Below, one piece after another: positions 48,346-59,559 of a DNA stretch of 64,000 bases. This DNA comes from Pseudoscleropodium purum (Eukaryota; Streptophyta; Bryopsida; Hypnales; Brachytheciaceae), in contig OZ017796.1 of assembly GCA_963969395.1 (NCBI GenBank), positions 32,850,243 to 32,914,242 on the forward strand, written 5' to 3'. Positions within the stretch are counted from its first letter, which is position 1. The number at the start of each line of letters is the position of its first letter. The position numbers and the translations under genes are program-made. The notes under the pieces are model-generated. The model searched no databases and was not told the origin of the DNA. It saw only the letters and a list, made by a program, of their open reading frames with translations.

Positions 48346-49372
48346 TCATCTCTTTCACATATTAAAGATAGTAGGTGGTGCTCCTATAAGGTCAACTATC
48401 ACTAAATTGCATTGCCCTTCTCTATAGTACTCACTACTTCTAATTGCATGTGTGTAGTAGTCTCTATCTCAAACTATGTTCACTAAATCTTTTGTGGGCA
48501 ACTGTCAATGAGTTGTAGGACTTTTGATGTAGGGCAAAAGAGTAGAGGAAGAGCTTTCAAGGAATGTGGAATAGTAGTGTAAACCTTCATTACAAGGCCT
48601 AGTTTGTGAGAGGAACTTAGCTTTCACTATCATTTGATGACAGTTGTAGATTATGGTCTTCATAGTTTGTTTATGGTTGATACTTCTTGGAGGCTTTTGA
48701 TGGTTGTATGCATTATCATAGGATTATATACAAATTTTAGAATTCCAAACAATACTAGGAACCAGTGCAGTTTAATGTATGATAATTATGTTTCATAATT
48801 GTATGGAATTCATTGAATAAAAGAGTTTCCACTTTGCATTGATGGGATTTCAATGTCTATATTTCATTTATAAATATGCTTGAATTTTTAGACTTCAAAA
48901 AAATTTATCACATTTTCTGGCCTATAGGTTGCTCTACAAAGTAGTTGCATTCCCATGTCCTAGGATGAAAGTCTTCTTCCCCATCCAACTACTATCTTTC
49001 TGTACAAGTAGTACCAGACAACACTAGAACCTATCATTTGCCTTGTCAAATCAACCCAACCTAAAACCCAACAATGCTTTGCAATTGTCACCTACTTTAG
49101 CTGCTAGCTTGCACTTATGAGTTGATTTCAAGATTTTAGACTACAATGTTAGCATCCTTGGCCTGCTACCCTTCCAAGGAAAAATACCACATTTCATATT
49201 GTAACTTCTCACTAGTCAATTCAAATGTTTTGAAATTTAGTGCTTGTGGAAGATATTCCTTGTCTACACTTTCTATTAAAGTTTGGACAAAAAGAATTTG
49301 ATCTCTAACCACAACACCATGCCCAAAATTGCTATGTTGCCAAAATCAACAAGCTAGTCTTTTAGGAGTTAA

Positions 49373-50589
49373 AAAAATTTGAATTCAACATTGCATGAAA
49401 CTATAGCTTACTTTGAAGTGAAAACTATTAAAATCCAACCATTGTACGTCAAACTCAATTTAGAACTTCTTGAATTTGTTAGATGTTTAGGAATAAAAAC
49501 AATTTAAGTTCAATACATCCACACTATAGGTCTAATTATGGAAAACTCTCAATATGCAAAACTCTTTTATTAAATCTTTTTTGTGGTATGAATGGTGCCT
49601 CTAGTTTTTCCTAATCATGATTTGAATCCATAGATCAGAATCTCACTTTTCATGAATAAACTGCTCTAAAATTCAAAATCTTCTACTTTATGAGTCAAAT
49701 TTGTGTAAAACTGTAGATGTATACACTCTTGAAGGGCTTCCTACAATACCAAACACCTCTCTCTTAGCTTTGTAGTTATTAATTAAAATAACTTGTGTTG
49801 TTGCAAAAATCAAAATGACTCAATCCATGTGAAATCTCCTTGATTGGCTAGTTTCTCTTCTATTGTATATTTTAAAACAAACTTATTATGAAACTCGACA
49901 TTTTTCATCCCATAAATTCATAAAATTTTACATTGAATCACTTTTTCATTGAGAAATATCTAACATCATTGATAGCATCTTTGTTCACTAGATGCTCTAA
50001 TCCTTGTAAAAATCTCCTTGTATAGCTATCTATAAATTTTTATAAATTTTTATGGAAAATATTTGAAATTCAATATTTCTCATCCAAATGTTGAAATTTG
50101 ACACATATTGTTGCCAAAACAAATCAATCCAACACTTTAATTTGGGGAATTTTTTAATATATTTTTATAAAAATTGTGTCAAAATTAATTTTTATTTTGT
50201 AATAACTCCAATTATATATGAAACTACATTGAATATATAAAATGTTATTACAACTCAAGCATATTCTCTTAATTTTAGTCAATTTCCTTTTTTTTGTTGA
50301 TTTCTATAATAATCTGATTTTCAAATACAATATGATCATTAGAATAATTTTAATTTTATAATCATCATGAATAGAGAATTTCATTAGGGATAAATTGACT
50401 ACTTATATCTCTAGGTTATGAATCATATAAAAATATATTTTGGAAATTTATGGAAATGATTGCAAACATTTAACATCAATGATTAGGAAATTGTAACATT
50501 TGAAGTGAAAGGAAAGAAATTCTAGCCCAACCCAACATGTTTAATAAACTTCGAGACCTATTGGAATGAGTTTTTTGCTCTACTTACAT
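49373..50589. other. AT-rich spacer
   Basis: No gene or repeat boundary was recognised. Confidence 0.35.
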
Positions 50590-51280
50590 TTGAGGGGTGC
50601 TATTATGTGAACCTAGGAGTGTGAACACATGAACCTACTTGATTATACATCTATGTTATAGGTGTCTATATTATAAAAACTTTTCATGCTTATTGTATAA
50701 CTATAATATAGGTACCTATAATACCTATATTATAGGCATTATATTATAAGCACTTTCAATGGTTGTTGTATATCTACTTATATATGTGCTCAAAGCTCAC
50801 GTGCTCATATATTAGCATTGTTGACTTACATTTGAGCCTCTATACCATTGATTACTATTCTTTCCATCTAAAATTGAGTATCCATTACAAGAAAGTCTAT
50901 GAGATTGAGAATTTTTTAACATCTAGGAAGGCAGAATTAAGATTTTAGATTTTAGATTTAGATTTTAGAATTTAGGGTTTAGGGTTTTTGTTTCCTTAGA
51001 ATATAAATCTTTTAGATTCTAAAACAATACAATTCTAGAGAGTGAAGAGACCAACGGTATACATTTGAGTATGAGAATTCAAGCATGTGAGCCTAAAGTG
51101 TATGTATAAGTAGATACACTACAACCATTGAAGGTGCTTATAATGTAAACACCTATAATATAGATATCTAAGACATAGTTATACTATAATCATGGAAGGT
51201 TTTTATAAATAAATATAGAAACCTATAACATAGGTATATAGTCTTTTAGGCTCATAGGCTCACATGTTAGCAAACCTCAT
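50590..51280. mobile_element. Roughly 690-bp foldback element
   Basis: The segment CACTTTCAATGGTTGTTGTA through TCTACTTATATATGTGCTC (50750-50800) pairs with the inverted TACACTACAACCATTGAAGG region at 51115-51140 and its left neighbour. The outer ends ATGTGAACCTAGGAG and GGCTCATAGGCTCACATG also pair. The centre holds a TTTAGA/TTTAGGG array at 50935-50990. Confidence 0.55.
50935..50990 (+). repeat. Degenerate TTTTAGA array ending in two telomere-type units
   Basis: Several ATTTTAGA/ATTTAGA units run into TTTAGGGTTTAGGGTTT at 50971-50987, the plant telomere repeat (and, inverted, a telo-box). It is too short to be a telomere remnant with certainty. Confidence 0.7.
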
Positions 51281-52119
51281 GGAGAGAGTACTCAGAAATG
51301 TACCAACTTTGGAAAAAGATTGATTGGAGTGAGCTCCAGAATTACCTATTTGCCTTCATTGTGATATTAGCATTGTTCAATGTGTTTGTGAGGCTATGGA
51401 GGGCACATTAGACACATAATTCAAGACTAAAAACTACCAATTTTATAAATGTTAGTGTAATTTTTGGCAATTTTCAACTTTTTGATCATATTGACAATGG
51501 AAATTTAATTTGTTGGATTTGTTAGATCAATTATGTGCATCATGAACTCTAGTCTTTGGACAAAAAATTTGAACCTAAAAAAATATTTTCAAATTTAACA
51601 AATATTTAAATGCAAGAAGATTAAAATATAACAACAATCCATATTACAATCTATACTCTCTCTACAATGGTTAATGCTATCCCATGCTCTCAATTCCAAA
51701 AAAAATTCAAATATTGTGAGAACCAACATCATTTGCATGTTTGTCAAACTATTGATATTTAAAATTCTACAAATATCGATTTCCTTCAATTTTTGTGTAC
51801 AACAATTTGAAATGATGTATATCAACATACCAAGGCGCAAAAAGATTTTTCATAGTTCTAAGAAAAAGTTGACAAAAAGATAAAGTAGATCCAAATCATG
51901 ATGAATAAAACTAAGCTTTTAGACATGGCTAATTTTAAAATTAATTTTTTTTCAAATCACAACTTATTTTTTCTTCAAACTTCCATAGTAACATGTATCT
52001 AAATATCTTTCATATATCTACAAATATATACCTTTTGTATATCTACTTTTAGACTTTATTCATTGATGCTTATGGTATGGTTCTTTGAATGAAAACATTA
52101 AAAAAATTTCAACTACTTT
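51281..52119. other. AT-rich spacer
   Basis: Nothing recognised. The overlapping short frames at 51595-51883 on both strands have no motif. Confidence 0.35.
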
Positions 52120-52860
52120 GGAGGGCTGTGAATTCTGCGAGGTTTTCAAACTCTGGGAACTTATTGCACTAGCTACCTAATATGGCACAACAACTTCCAC
52201 ATAATTTAAAAAAAAATTCAATTTAAAAAAAACTAAAAATCTAAATCTAAATCTAACAATGGATGTTCTGAAGCTGCAAGGGGAACAACAATGAAAATGG
52301 TCCCTAAATGACCCTTCCAACCCCTCAAAAATCCTCTAATGCTGTTTCAATTTTACATTCAATTTAGTTTGTCACTATATGTGCCATAAATAAATAAGTA
52401 ATAAAATGTTACTGAATCGTACTAATAATTTCCACAGAAATAAAATTTTGCAGGCCAGTAACGTTAATTTCCGTACCCTCACTAGTATGATTGCAGTCGG
52501 ATAAAATGGAGATTGCCTCTGACCCCGGAAGGGTAGTTTCCCTCCCTCCCTGAGAAACCTAATTCTTCGGAAAGGAAGGCTGATCCGCTGATCGGAGCTT
52601 ATCTCTATTCCGACGCGATAATATCGTGACAGGTGGCCCCCCCAGGGGACCACACGATAACTGCAACTGGAAAGGGGACTTCGGACTGTTGCTGCCACGT
52701 ATGGGGCCTGCTTTCAGTTTCTGGGTAGAATTTGTAGGAAATTCATCCAATGACACAGCGACAGCGGGCAACTGTCTTGGAAGATAAATCGGCAGTCCTA
52801 GTTCGCACCCTGTCACCGTTTGAGCCTTTCAGAGTTTCAGGTTCGGGGGGGGGGGACAGT
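52120..52860. other. GC-rich island, gene fragment or regulatory sequence
   Basis: From about 52440 to 52860 composition is far above the surroundings. A minus-strand frame (52559-52816, 85 codons, with LPAVAVSLDEFPTNS) is open but has no known motif. A G-run of nine lies at 52844-52852. The 52120-52310 segment resembles the small element inserted at 45726. Confidence 0.3.
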
Positions 52861-52950
52861 TAACTCACAAATCGTGTCACAGGCACTTTTCATCCAAAGT
52901 GACTAGGATTCTTTGATGAGAAAAATTAAGTTTAGTTCAGTCATTACTTA

Positions 52951-53508
52951 AGGGGAGGAATGGAGGATTTGATCCCTCTATTGCCCACCAGAGGGTAAAC
53001 ATTAGAAGGTTTGGGGGGCCTCTGGAAGCCTGCAAGTTATTGCAGCCTGTGAATACAGGGAATAGGTTTGGTGTAACAGAATGACGTGGCTGAGACCTTG
53101 TCATGTCATCGTCTAATTTTTATTTTATTTTATTTTATTTTTCAACTTTTTTTTACATTTGAAAATTTATTATTATTATTATTGTTATTATTATTATTAT
53201 TATTATTAATTTAAAAAAAAATTCTAATAGCAAGCCGTTCCCTCCATTGCAAGGAACAACTATGAAGGAATAGGCTCGGAACATGCTTCTAGATCCCCCC
53301 AAAAATTTCTAATGTGTCAAAAATTACCCCCTATTTTGTGCCACTCAAAATTTGTATTTCATCATATCCCATAGCTAATTTAGGGTCTCTGATTGCAAAT
53401 ATGAATTCCAAATTTACAAATTTTTATCATATATGGCAATAAAAAAATTTCAGAGTTTTGTACAAGGGTAAAATATGGGGCAATAGAGGGTTCAATCCTC
53501 CCTAGCCC
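52951..53508 (+). mobile_element. GGGAGGATTG-family element enlarged by an insertion
   Basis: The left end AGGGGAGGAATGGAGGATTT with CCCTCTATTGCCC faces GGGCAATAGAGGG with AATCCTCCCTAGCCC at the right. TTA flanks both sides (52948-52950, 53509-53511). The interior includes sequence shared with the element at 45726-45955, and two microsatellites: (ATTTT)n at about 53116-53142 and (ATT)n at 53168-53210. The 53310-53500 part matches 30460-30702. Confidence 0.65.
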
Positions 53509-53512
53509 TTAG

Positions 53513-53776
53513 TTAAAGGGGACAAGGGAGGATTGCCCTCAATTGGCTTTATTACCCCTTGTTTTACTCTTAGAGAAAACATTGGAATTTTTTATTTGAT
53601 CCCCGTGATAAAAATTTGTAAATTCTAAATTTATATTTCCAAATCAAAGTCCCAAAATTTGATAGGAGAGTTGAAGGAATACAAACTTTATGTAGCACAA
53701 AATAGGGGGCAATTTTTACATTTATTCTTGGTTGGGGTAACAAGGGGGGCAATCCTCTTTAGCCTTCTCAGGGTGG
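53513..53776 (-). mobile_element. Second GGGAGGATTG-family element, inverted, next to the first
   Basis: The ends GGGAGGATTGCCCTC and GGGGGGCAATCCTCTTT, with TTATTACCCCTTGTT facing GGGGTAACAAGG, form inverted repeats. The internal part is the reverse complement of the neighbouring copy. The two together make a large head-to-head arrangement. Confidence 0.6.
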
Positions 53777-54720
53777 ATAAACTTCCCTACAAAGATTGGG
53801 GGCAAAAAAATGAATGAACTAAGTATCATTACCTAGAACTCATACTTTTTTTCTGCCTAGATAGCTTAGTGATCCAAATGATGAAATTTTTGTGCAAAAT
53901 TGTTAATCCTTGTGAGAGAAACCCAACCTTTTGTCTTTCGTATTTTTTTGGACACTCACACAATATTCCATGAATTTTCAAAATTTGAAAGTGTATGAGA
54001 TCTTCTTATACCACTACACTCCACATAATCATCCTAGAAGCAAACTTACTTAAGTACCAAATAATAATTCAAGGAGAGGTGTGTGTGTTGAGGAGTCATA
54101 TAAGACAATTTTGTTCACTGTTGAGAGATCCCCTTCTCAAAAGATCTGTGATTCATTGCTAAACAATGTTATGCAACTTGTGATTCAAACCCAGAAGGTT
54201 TGAATGAAACACTCCGTACCAGAGAAGTGAGAGAACTAGACATCGTGCCAGTAACTTGCAGGAAGGGAAACCCAGTCTGAAAGTGTGGAGATTACACTAA
54301 CTTATATTAAATTAAATACCTACATCACGAATGGTAATGTTACCACTGTTTCAATAGTCTGATTGGGTTTTTCAAGGACCCACCAACTCACATGTCAAGT
54401 TGAGACGGAAATAGGAGCTCAGCTAGGCTACGCTCTGACTTCTAAGATATTGAGATTTTGCATATGTGTGCTGATATCTTATGTCAAATAATCCAACTTG
54501 TCTCAAAATACTGTACTGCAGTTTTTAGTGATCTATGATAAGTTATGCTTTGTGAAATCAAGAGCCAACTCAATGGATCATTCAAAATACAGTACGTGTG
54601 ACCACATTCATAGACACGGCCTGCTTGCAGAAAAGGGCAGACAATGCGTCCTCTTCAAAGAAAAAACTAAAGAGCAGACAATGACTCTAAAGAAAAGCCA
54701 AATGATTAGGACTCATATTC
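53777..54720. other. Spacer with an unassigned ORF
   Basis: The plus-strand frame at 54498-54836 (112 codons from ATG, with KSRANSMDHSKYSTCDH) runs into the duplication below. It has no recognised motif, and neighbouring splice sites are weak. I do not call it a gene. Confidence 0.3.
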
Positions 54721-55082
54721 CTTTTCTTGAAACACATGGACCATTTCCATTGATAAGGGAAACAATACGATCGAGTATACTTTTGATAGAAGTTGTGAAA
54801 GGGACATGCGATAACATTTGGCTACACTTGAATTAGTATGAATGAATAAACAATTGAGCATTGTTTTTATTATTACATGCCCTCATATTTTGAGTAGACT
54901 TTTTTCTTTTCTTTTCTTGAAACACATGGACCATTTCCATTGATAAAAGAAACAATACAATCGAGTATACTTTTAATAGAAGTTGTGAAAAGGACATATG
55001 ATAACATTTGGCTACACTTGAATGAGTATGAATGAATAAACAATTGAGCATTGTTTTTATTATTACATGCCCTCATATTTTG
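54721..55082 (+). repeat. Tandem duplication, unit 190 bp
   Basis: CTTTTCTTGAAACACATGGA starts at 54721 and at 54911, and ATGAATAAACAATTGAGCAT recurs with the same offset. The second copy differs mainly by G-to-A changes (for example AAGGGAAAC to AAAAGAAAC, ACGATCG to ACAATCG, TTGATAG to TTAATAG). Confidence 0.92.
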
Positions 55083-55477
55083 TTGGTTTTTGTTGTAATT
55101 TTTTATAAAGGATTTGAGACTCTCTTCTTCTACATTTTTGGGGCATCACGTGAACAAATTATGAATTTTCAAAGTGTTGGAAATAGGTGCATTCAAAAAT
55201 GACGAACTAGCTAAATTCTCATGCCAATAGAGGCGATATATTTTTAGCAAGAATATATGTAGGAGTCACAATTAGGTGCAATTTCTATAGATATTGTATC
55301 CTTCATTTGTGACCTTTCTAATGTCCCAAGCCTTCTAAATAAAATTTTGCAAGAAAACAAAGTGCCTAAGAAGAGCCAAATGCACATTGATTATAAGGTC
55401 TAGGATTATGCTCTATATTGCCAATTTTTTTAATTGTTGATTTTGGATTTATTTATCTAAATTTAAGATAACAACAC
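55083..55477. other. AT-rich spacer
   Basis: Nothing recognised. Confidence 0.35.
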
Positions 55478-55706
55478 TTAACCCTTACAAGATGAGTTAG
55501 CCCATGTGGAAATCATTTGTTTTAGTACTTTATGAATTGTTGGTTAAAAAAAATGCAAAAACATTTATTGAAAGTCAAACTATAATAGAAGACCTACCCT
55601 TTTCACACAAATTTTCAAGGATGAATAGTTGCACCTTTGTCATGCATGGAGAGATCCTTTGTCATTCATTGGCCAAAAAATGGCAGTGGTGTTGTTTAAG
55701 GGTTAA
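55478..55706 (+). mobile_element. 229-bp TTAA-bounded MITE, copy 2 of 3 (best ends)
   Basis: TTAACCCTTACAAGATG at the left and TTGTTTAAGGGTTAA at the right share a 10-bp inverted repeat inside TTAA duplications. The interior matches 31330-31559 and 55747-55951 (GAAAGTCAAACTATAATAG, GGATGAATAGTTGCACCTTT). The 84-codon frame here is incidental. Confidence 0.78.
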
Positions 55707-55746
55707 ACTTACTTTCAAACAAATGCACTCTTTACTTATACTTAAC

Positions 55747-55951
55747 TTAATCCTATAAGGATGTGTTGGTCTTCAAAGATATTTATCATTTTCTAATACT
55801 GTGGAAATCAATCACTTAAAAAATGGAAAAGTGTTCATTGGAAGTCAAACTATTATAGAAGATGTTTCTTTTTCACAACAAAACTCCAAAGATGAATAGT
55901 TGCACTTTTGTCCTTTACAGAAAAATTCTTTGTCATCCATCAGATACTTAA
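55747..55951 (+). mobile_element. 205-bp TTAA-bounded MITE, copy 3 of 3 (right end shortened)
   Basis: It begins TTAATCCTATAAGGATGTG, parallel to the left end of the 55478 copy. It ends at TTAA 55948-55951 about 25 bp earlier than the other copies. It lies 40 bp downstream of copy 2 in the same orientation. Confidence 0.65.
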
Positions 55952-55969
55952 GATATATGCATTTGAAAG

Positions 55970-56150
55970 CATCTTTGTATCCAATGGTGTCCCTTTTTAA
56001 GAAGGTAGTCATTTTAAAACATAAATGTAGACATACCAAACAAAGCTTATTACTTGTTGACTGACATGATAAGCCATGTATGATTCACCTAGATTTACAT
56101 TTTAGAATGACTCTCTTTCCTATAAAGGAACGGCATTAGATACAAAGATG
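55970..56150. mobile_element. 181-bp foldback MITE, copy 1
   Basis: Inverted repeats of about 65 bp: CATCTTTGTATCCAATGG at the left against CGGCATTAGATACAAAGATG at the right. Pairing continues through TCATTTTAAAACATAAATGT on the left arm and the complementary stretch at 56085-56110. Confidence 0.7.
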
Positions 56151-56209
56151 TTATTGGATGCCTCTACCTTAATGTTTGCAACATCATCATAGAAAAACAC
56201 CCAATGGAG

Positions 56210-56386
56210 TCCTTGTATCCAATGCCACCCCTTTCTAGGAAGAAGAGTTGTTTTGAAACACAAATGTAGGTGAATCATATATGGCATATCATGTCGGTCA
56301 ACAATTAATAAACTCAAGTTGGTATGTCTACATTTATGTTCTGAAATGACTCCCCTTCCTAGAAAGGACGCCATTGGGTATAGGGA
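56210..56386. mobile_element. 177-bp foldback MITE, copy 2
   Basis: Inverted repeats TCCTTGTATCCAATGCC at the left and CGCCATTGGGTATAGGGA at the right, with arms of about 70 bp, homologous to copy 1 that lies 60 bp upstream. Its right end lies about 140 bp upstream of the TGACGTCA motif of the next gene. Confidence 0.7.
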
Positions 56387-57041
56387 CGGTTTCAGGTGCC
56401 TGTATGTTCAATTCACGTTGCCCAATCGGATGTGTAAGTTTCACAACATCAACACATAACGTACAGTGACCTTTACTTTGTCTGCAGTTGAACAGGAAAA
56501 CTCCAATCCCGAGGACAGATTTCATCCCCTGACGTCAGCACTGATCGTGCTTGCCGAGGCTACTACCGAACCGGAGGCTCGGAGGGTTTATCCGATGAGG
56601 GCCCCGCTCCTCCAATATAATAGAGATTGTCCCCACCGTTCTCTTTCCGACATTAGCTTCTCGTGTTCTGCAGTCCATCACATGCCCCGTTGCGCCGCGA
56701 TTTCTCTGCCCGATTCGCTCAATAGTTTTCTTCACAGCTTTCGCTTGCAATTTTCCGCTCCTGCATTTGGTTGCGTATTGCGCATCCTATCACTCGCATC
56801 TCTGCAGTAGAGTTTTGAGATTGGAGGTCGAGCCACCTTGTTGGGCTTTGTATACACACAACCTTTGCGTGAGGTGCACTTAATTTGTCGAAATTTCTCG
56901 AGACTGCTGATTGCCGATCTCGATTTGTAGCTGCAAGTTCATTTTCTGTAGTTCAGAGGTTGTGTTTGGGAGAGAGTTTTCTGGAAGTTGTAAGGTACCT
57001 GTTCTGTGATAACCTATTTGCAGTAGTTCGCCTCGTCGAAA
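56387..57041 (+). promoter_or_regulatory. Promoter and leader of the DnaJ gene
   Basis: Composition becomes gene-like near 56460. A perfect TGACGTCA palindrome (bZIP/TGA-type site) lies at 56530-56537, and a TATA-like AATATAATAG at about 56613. Frames upstream of the main ATG are short. Expression control by bZIP factors is inference. Confidence 0.45.
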
Positions 57042-57651
57042 ATGATGACCAGCAAAGCTATCCCTATCTCGGGCACCAGAAGGGCGTTCCAGCATGGCGA
57101 CTACCTGATGTCGTCTTCACCGCGGAGTCTGAATGCTTCTGCAAACTCCAGTCCCAGGCCGAAAGCAGGGGTGGCTATGGCGTGCAGTGCCGGCGCTACG
57201 ACGTCGAGAGACCCTTACTCCACTCTAGGCCTGAACCCGGGCGCCACCAAGCACGAGATCAAGAAAGCGTACCGCCGTCTGGCGCTTCAGTATCACCCTG
57301 ATGTCTGTGATGGCAATCACTGCACCACTAATTTCCAGCAAATCAATCATGCGTATGAGGTAGGCTTCCAGTTCTCAACCTTCTTCAATGCATTGGTATT
57401 GTTGACAGTTTTTTGGTGGAGGTTAGGCTTGTCCATGATTTTTTCTGATTAGATATTTGTTTTGTTTGTTCCTGCAGACACTTCTTAACAGCTCGACACA
57501 GCAGTTTGGAGAGTTTGAGGATGACTTATCGGACAACTTGGAAGGATTTATGGGAGTCGGGGACGATTCCTGGGAAGATTGGGAGGAGTGGATGGGGTTT
57601 GAAGGCGCTGGTACCCTGGATTTTTCCAATCATGTAAATCATAATTTGTAG
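57042..57651 (+). CDS. Small chloroplast-type J-protein, DnaJ 8-like, 163 aa
   Basis: Exons are 57042-57359 and 57478-57651 with a 118-nt phase-0 intron ending TTGTTCCTGCAG. Residues 1-50 are Ser/Arg/Ala-rich with few acids, which fits a plastid transit peptide (VAMACSAG near the likely cleavage). Residues 57-109 form a J-domain: [12 protein letters not shown], helix [13 protein letters not shown], the HPD triplet at 85-87 and [12 protein letters not shown]. There is no Gly/Phe region or zinc-finger domain, so it is a type III J-protein that stimulates an Hsp70 partner. The C-terminus has an acidic stretch and the block [15 protein letters not shown], which I know from plant plastid J8-type proteins. 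The length is about that of Arabidopsis J8 as I remember it. The target is probably stromal Hsp70, by inference. The ATG is the first in frame in the gene-like region. Confidence 0.93.
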
Positions 57652-58620
57652 ATCTATTCTTCTTACGCACGGGAGGTTGCCTCCTTGTGCATAGCATGTT
57701 GTACATGCTATGCTTTGTGAATAGTCTCAGGATGTATATAATGATGACCCATTAAAACCAAAGATGTCTTGGTAGAAGTAGTTTGTTCTTGACCTCTGAA
57801 AAGAGCAGTGCCTTTTTGTTTGCTGCTGGGAGGATTTAGAGACGAATTTGATACCGAGGGATTTGTGTATTCAACGAAGGATGGTAGAAGAGTCTTTTCA
57901 CATGATAGCCGAAGGCTTTGTGGAATTTTGAACGAGACTTTTGCCATGTACTTCAATTCTGGAATTGATGAAATATTGTGGTGTAATACTCTTGTATTGA
58001 TTAGGAACTAGATGAATAAGTTTGTAATTAGTATTTGCTTGCATTTCATACCTTCGTTGTTAATCTGGTGAATGTGGAGGATATAGCTGCTTGTTCAGTA
58101 TATTTGTGGCTGCTGGTTAGATATGTATGCTTTAAACCGTTGCTGAAGATCTTGTGGGGATGTACTTTCAAACGTTTGGGAATCTAACTGTGTGTACTGT
58201 TTATAATGTAGATTGTGTGTACATCAAATCACTCATGTTAGCATTCATCATCCATAATTTTACTTGCGTGTCTCATTGCATGACAGTACCTGTGGTAAAG
58301 TCATTACATGTAATAGACTGATTCCAAATTCCACTCCACATTCAACCTAATCTTCATCATGTCTCAATTAGAATAGATATAATATCAAATAAATTCACAG
58401 AAGAATTCTATGGCTTGCACAGTTTCTTTATGTCATTCCTGTCGATGGAACACTTTCTAATTAGAAACGTATCACAACATTGCAGCAGTATGCACACTCC
58501 TGATTTCGATGTTGCATTCAACCTCAAAACACTTGAAAACCAATCTCAAACATGCAACCCACAGAAATCAACCAGTCCACAAACCCCACATTATTAGCGC
58601 ACTGGCCTTAAACATACGTT
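57652..58620 (+). other. 3' UTR and downstream region of the DnaJ gene
   Basis: Composition stays gene-like for roughly 350-500 bp after the stop. A 67-codon frame (57808-58011) here has no motif and is taken as 3' UTR. No canonical AATAAA is seen close by. Confidence 0.4.
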
Positions 58621-59559
58621 TTTGTTGTATTTATTTTTCTTAAGACGGGAATTGTGCAAACCGTTATACAATGTGCAGAATCCTTCATTGCATCAAAGTT
58701 GTGAGCATACAAAAGACTGAATTTAAGTAAAAGGCACAAAAGTCATGAGTGCCTGTTTTACTAGACTGCAGTTCCTAGACATACTAAACTTTAACTTAGG
58801 TTCATGAAATAACTATGCTTTACTTGATTAGCTTCTCTCATGATGGCTTCTCAAGTCTTAAGACATCATGCTGCAATCTATGAAGACCCTTTCGATGTGC
58901 TTGTGTTGCTAAGGTCAATTGAGTGTTAGCAAAGCTAGCAATAAGCACAGCTTCCATACTAACTTACTAAGGTTGAGGGCAAGCATTTCTGTTGTGTTAT
59001 TGGACTTTATTACCTTGCTAGATACAGAAAAAATTTAGCCTCAGTTGCTGTGTTTTCATAATGAACTTTTGTATTTTCAAACAGTGGAGGATTAAGTGAA
59101 ACAGCTTGCATCTTCAACTTTAAATTTGCAGCTTGGCAATTACTCTTCTTCCAAGGAGATAGCAATGTTGAGAATTTGAAGCCTTAAAGTATGCAGACTT
59201 TGAGTTTCTTTCTAAATTCAACATTAACTTATCGACAATCATTGCAAAGGACTCAGATCACACTTGGCATTGACATATGGCACTACACCAGGCAAAGTAC
59301 TAGCAAGAGCCTTTAGTGAATGTTTTGGGGTCTTTTTGAAAGCACTTTAAACATGCAACAACATAGGACACTTTGTGGTTTCTTCAACTCTTGACTTTGA
59401 AATTCCATAAAAAATACAAAAGATTGTCAAAGTTTATTTTTAATTTTTAAATTTATGATTTTTATTTGTCTACAAGTAAAAAATTAGTCTTAATTGTGAT
59501 TTTTACTTATATATGTGAACATTAATATAATTCTTAAGTGCCGCACCTAACCCTCCAAG
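58621..59559. other. Spacer, nothing recognised
   Basis: Composition is moderately AT-rich and there is no gene, repeat boundary or RNA motif. Confidence 0.35.

Larger units (their letters stand above)
43386..49372 (-). mobile_element. Decayed 6-kb piggyBac-like transposon
   Basis: TTAA sites at 43386-43389 and 49369-49372 bound a unit whose first ~380 bp and last ~260 bp match the two ends of the 953-bp element at 23866-24818 and, inverted, 61269-62174. The interior carries a broken minus-strand transposase gene with an acidic N-terminal part, and other inserted or duplicated sequence. The ends are eroded (TTAATTCCTTTAG on the left, CTTTTAGGAGTTAA on the right), so this is an old copy. Confidence 0.78.

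Noticed and set aside
56885..57301. 138-codon plus-strand frame
   Set aside because: It overlaps the DnaJ first exon in another frame. The J-domain frame with the HPD motif and conserved C-terminus is clearly the real one.
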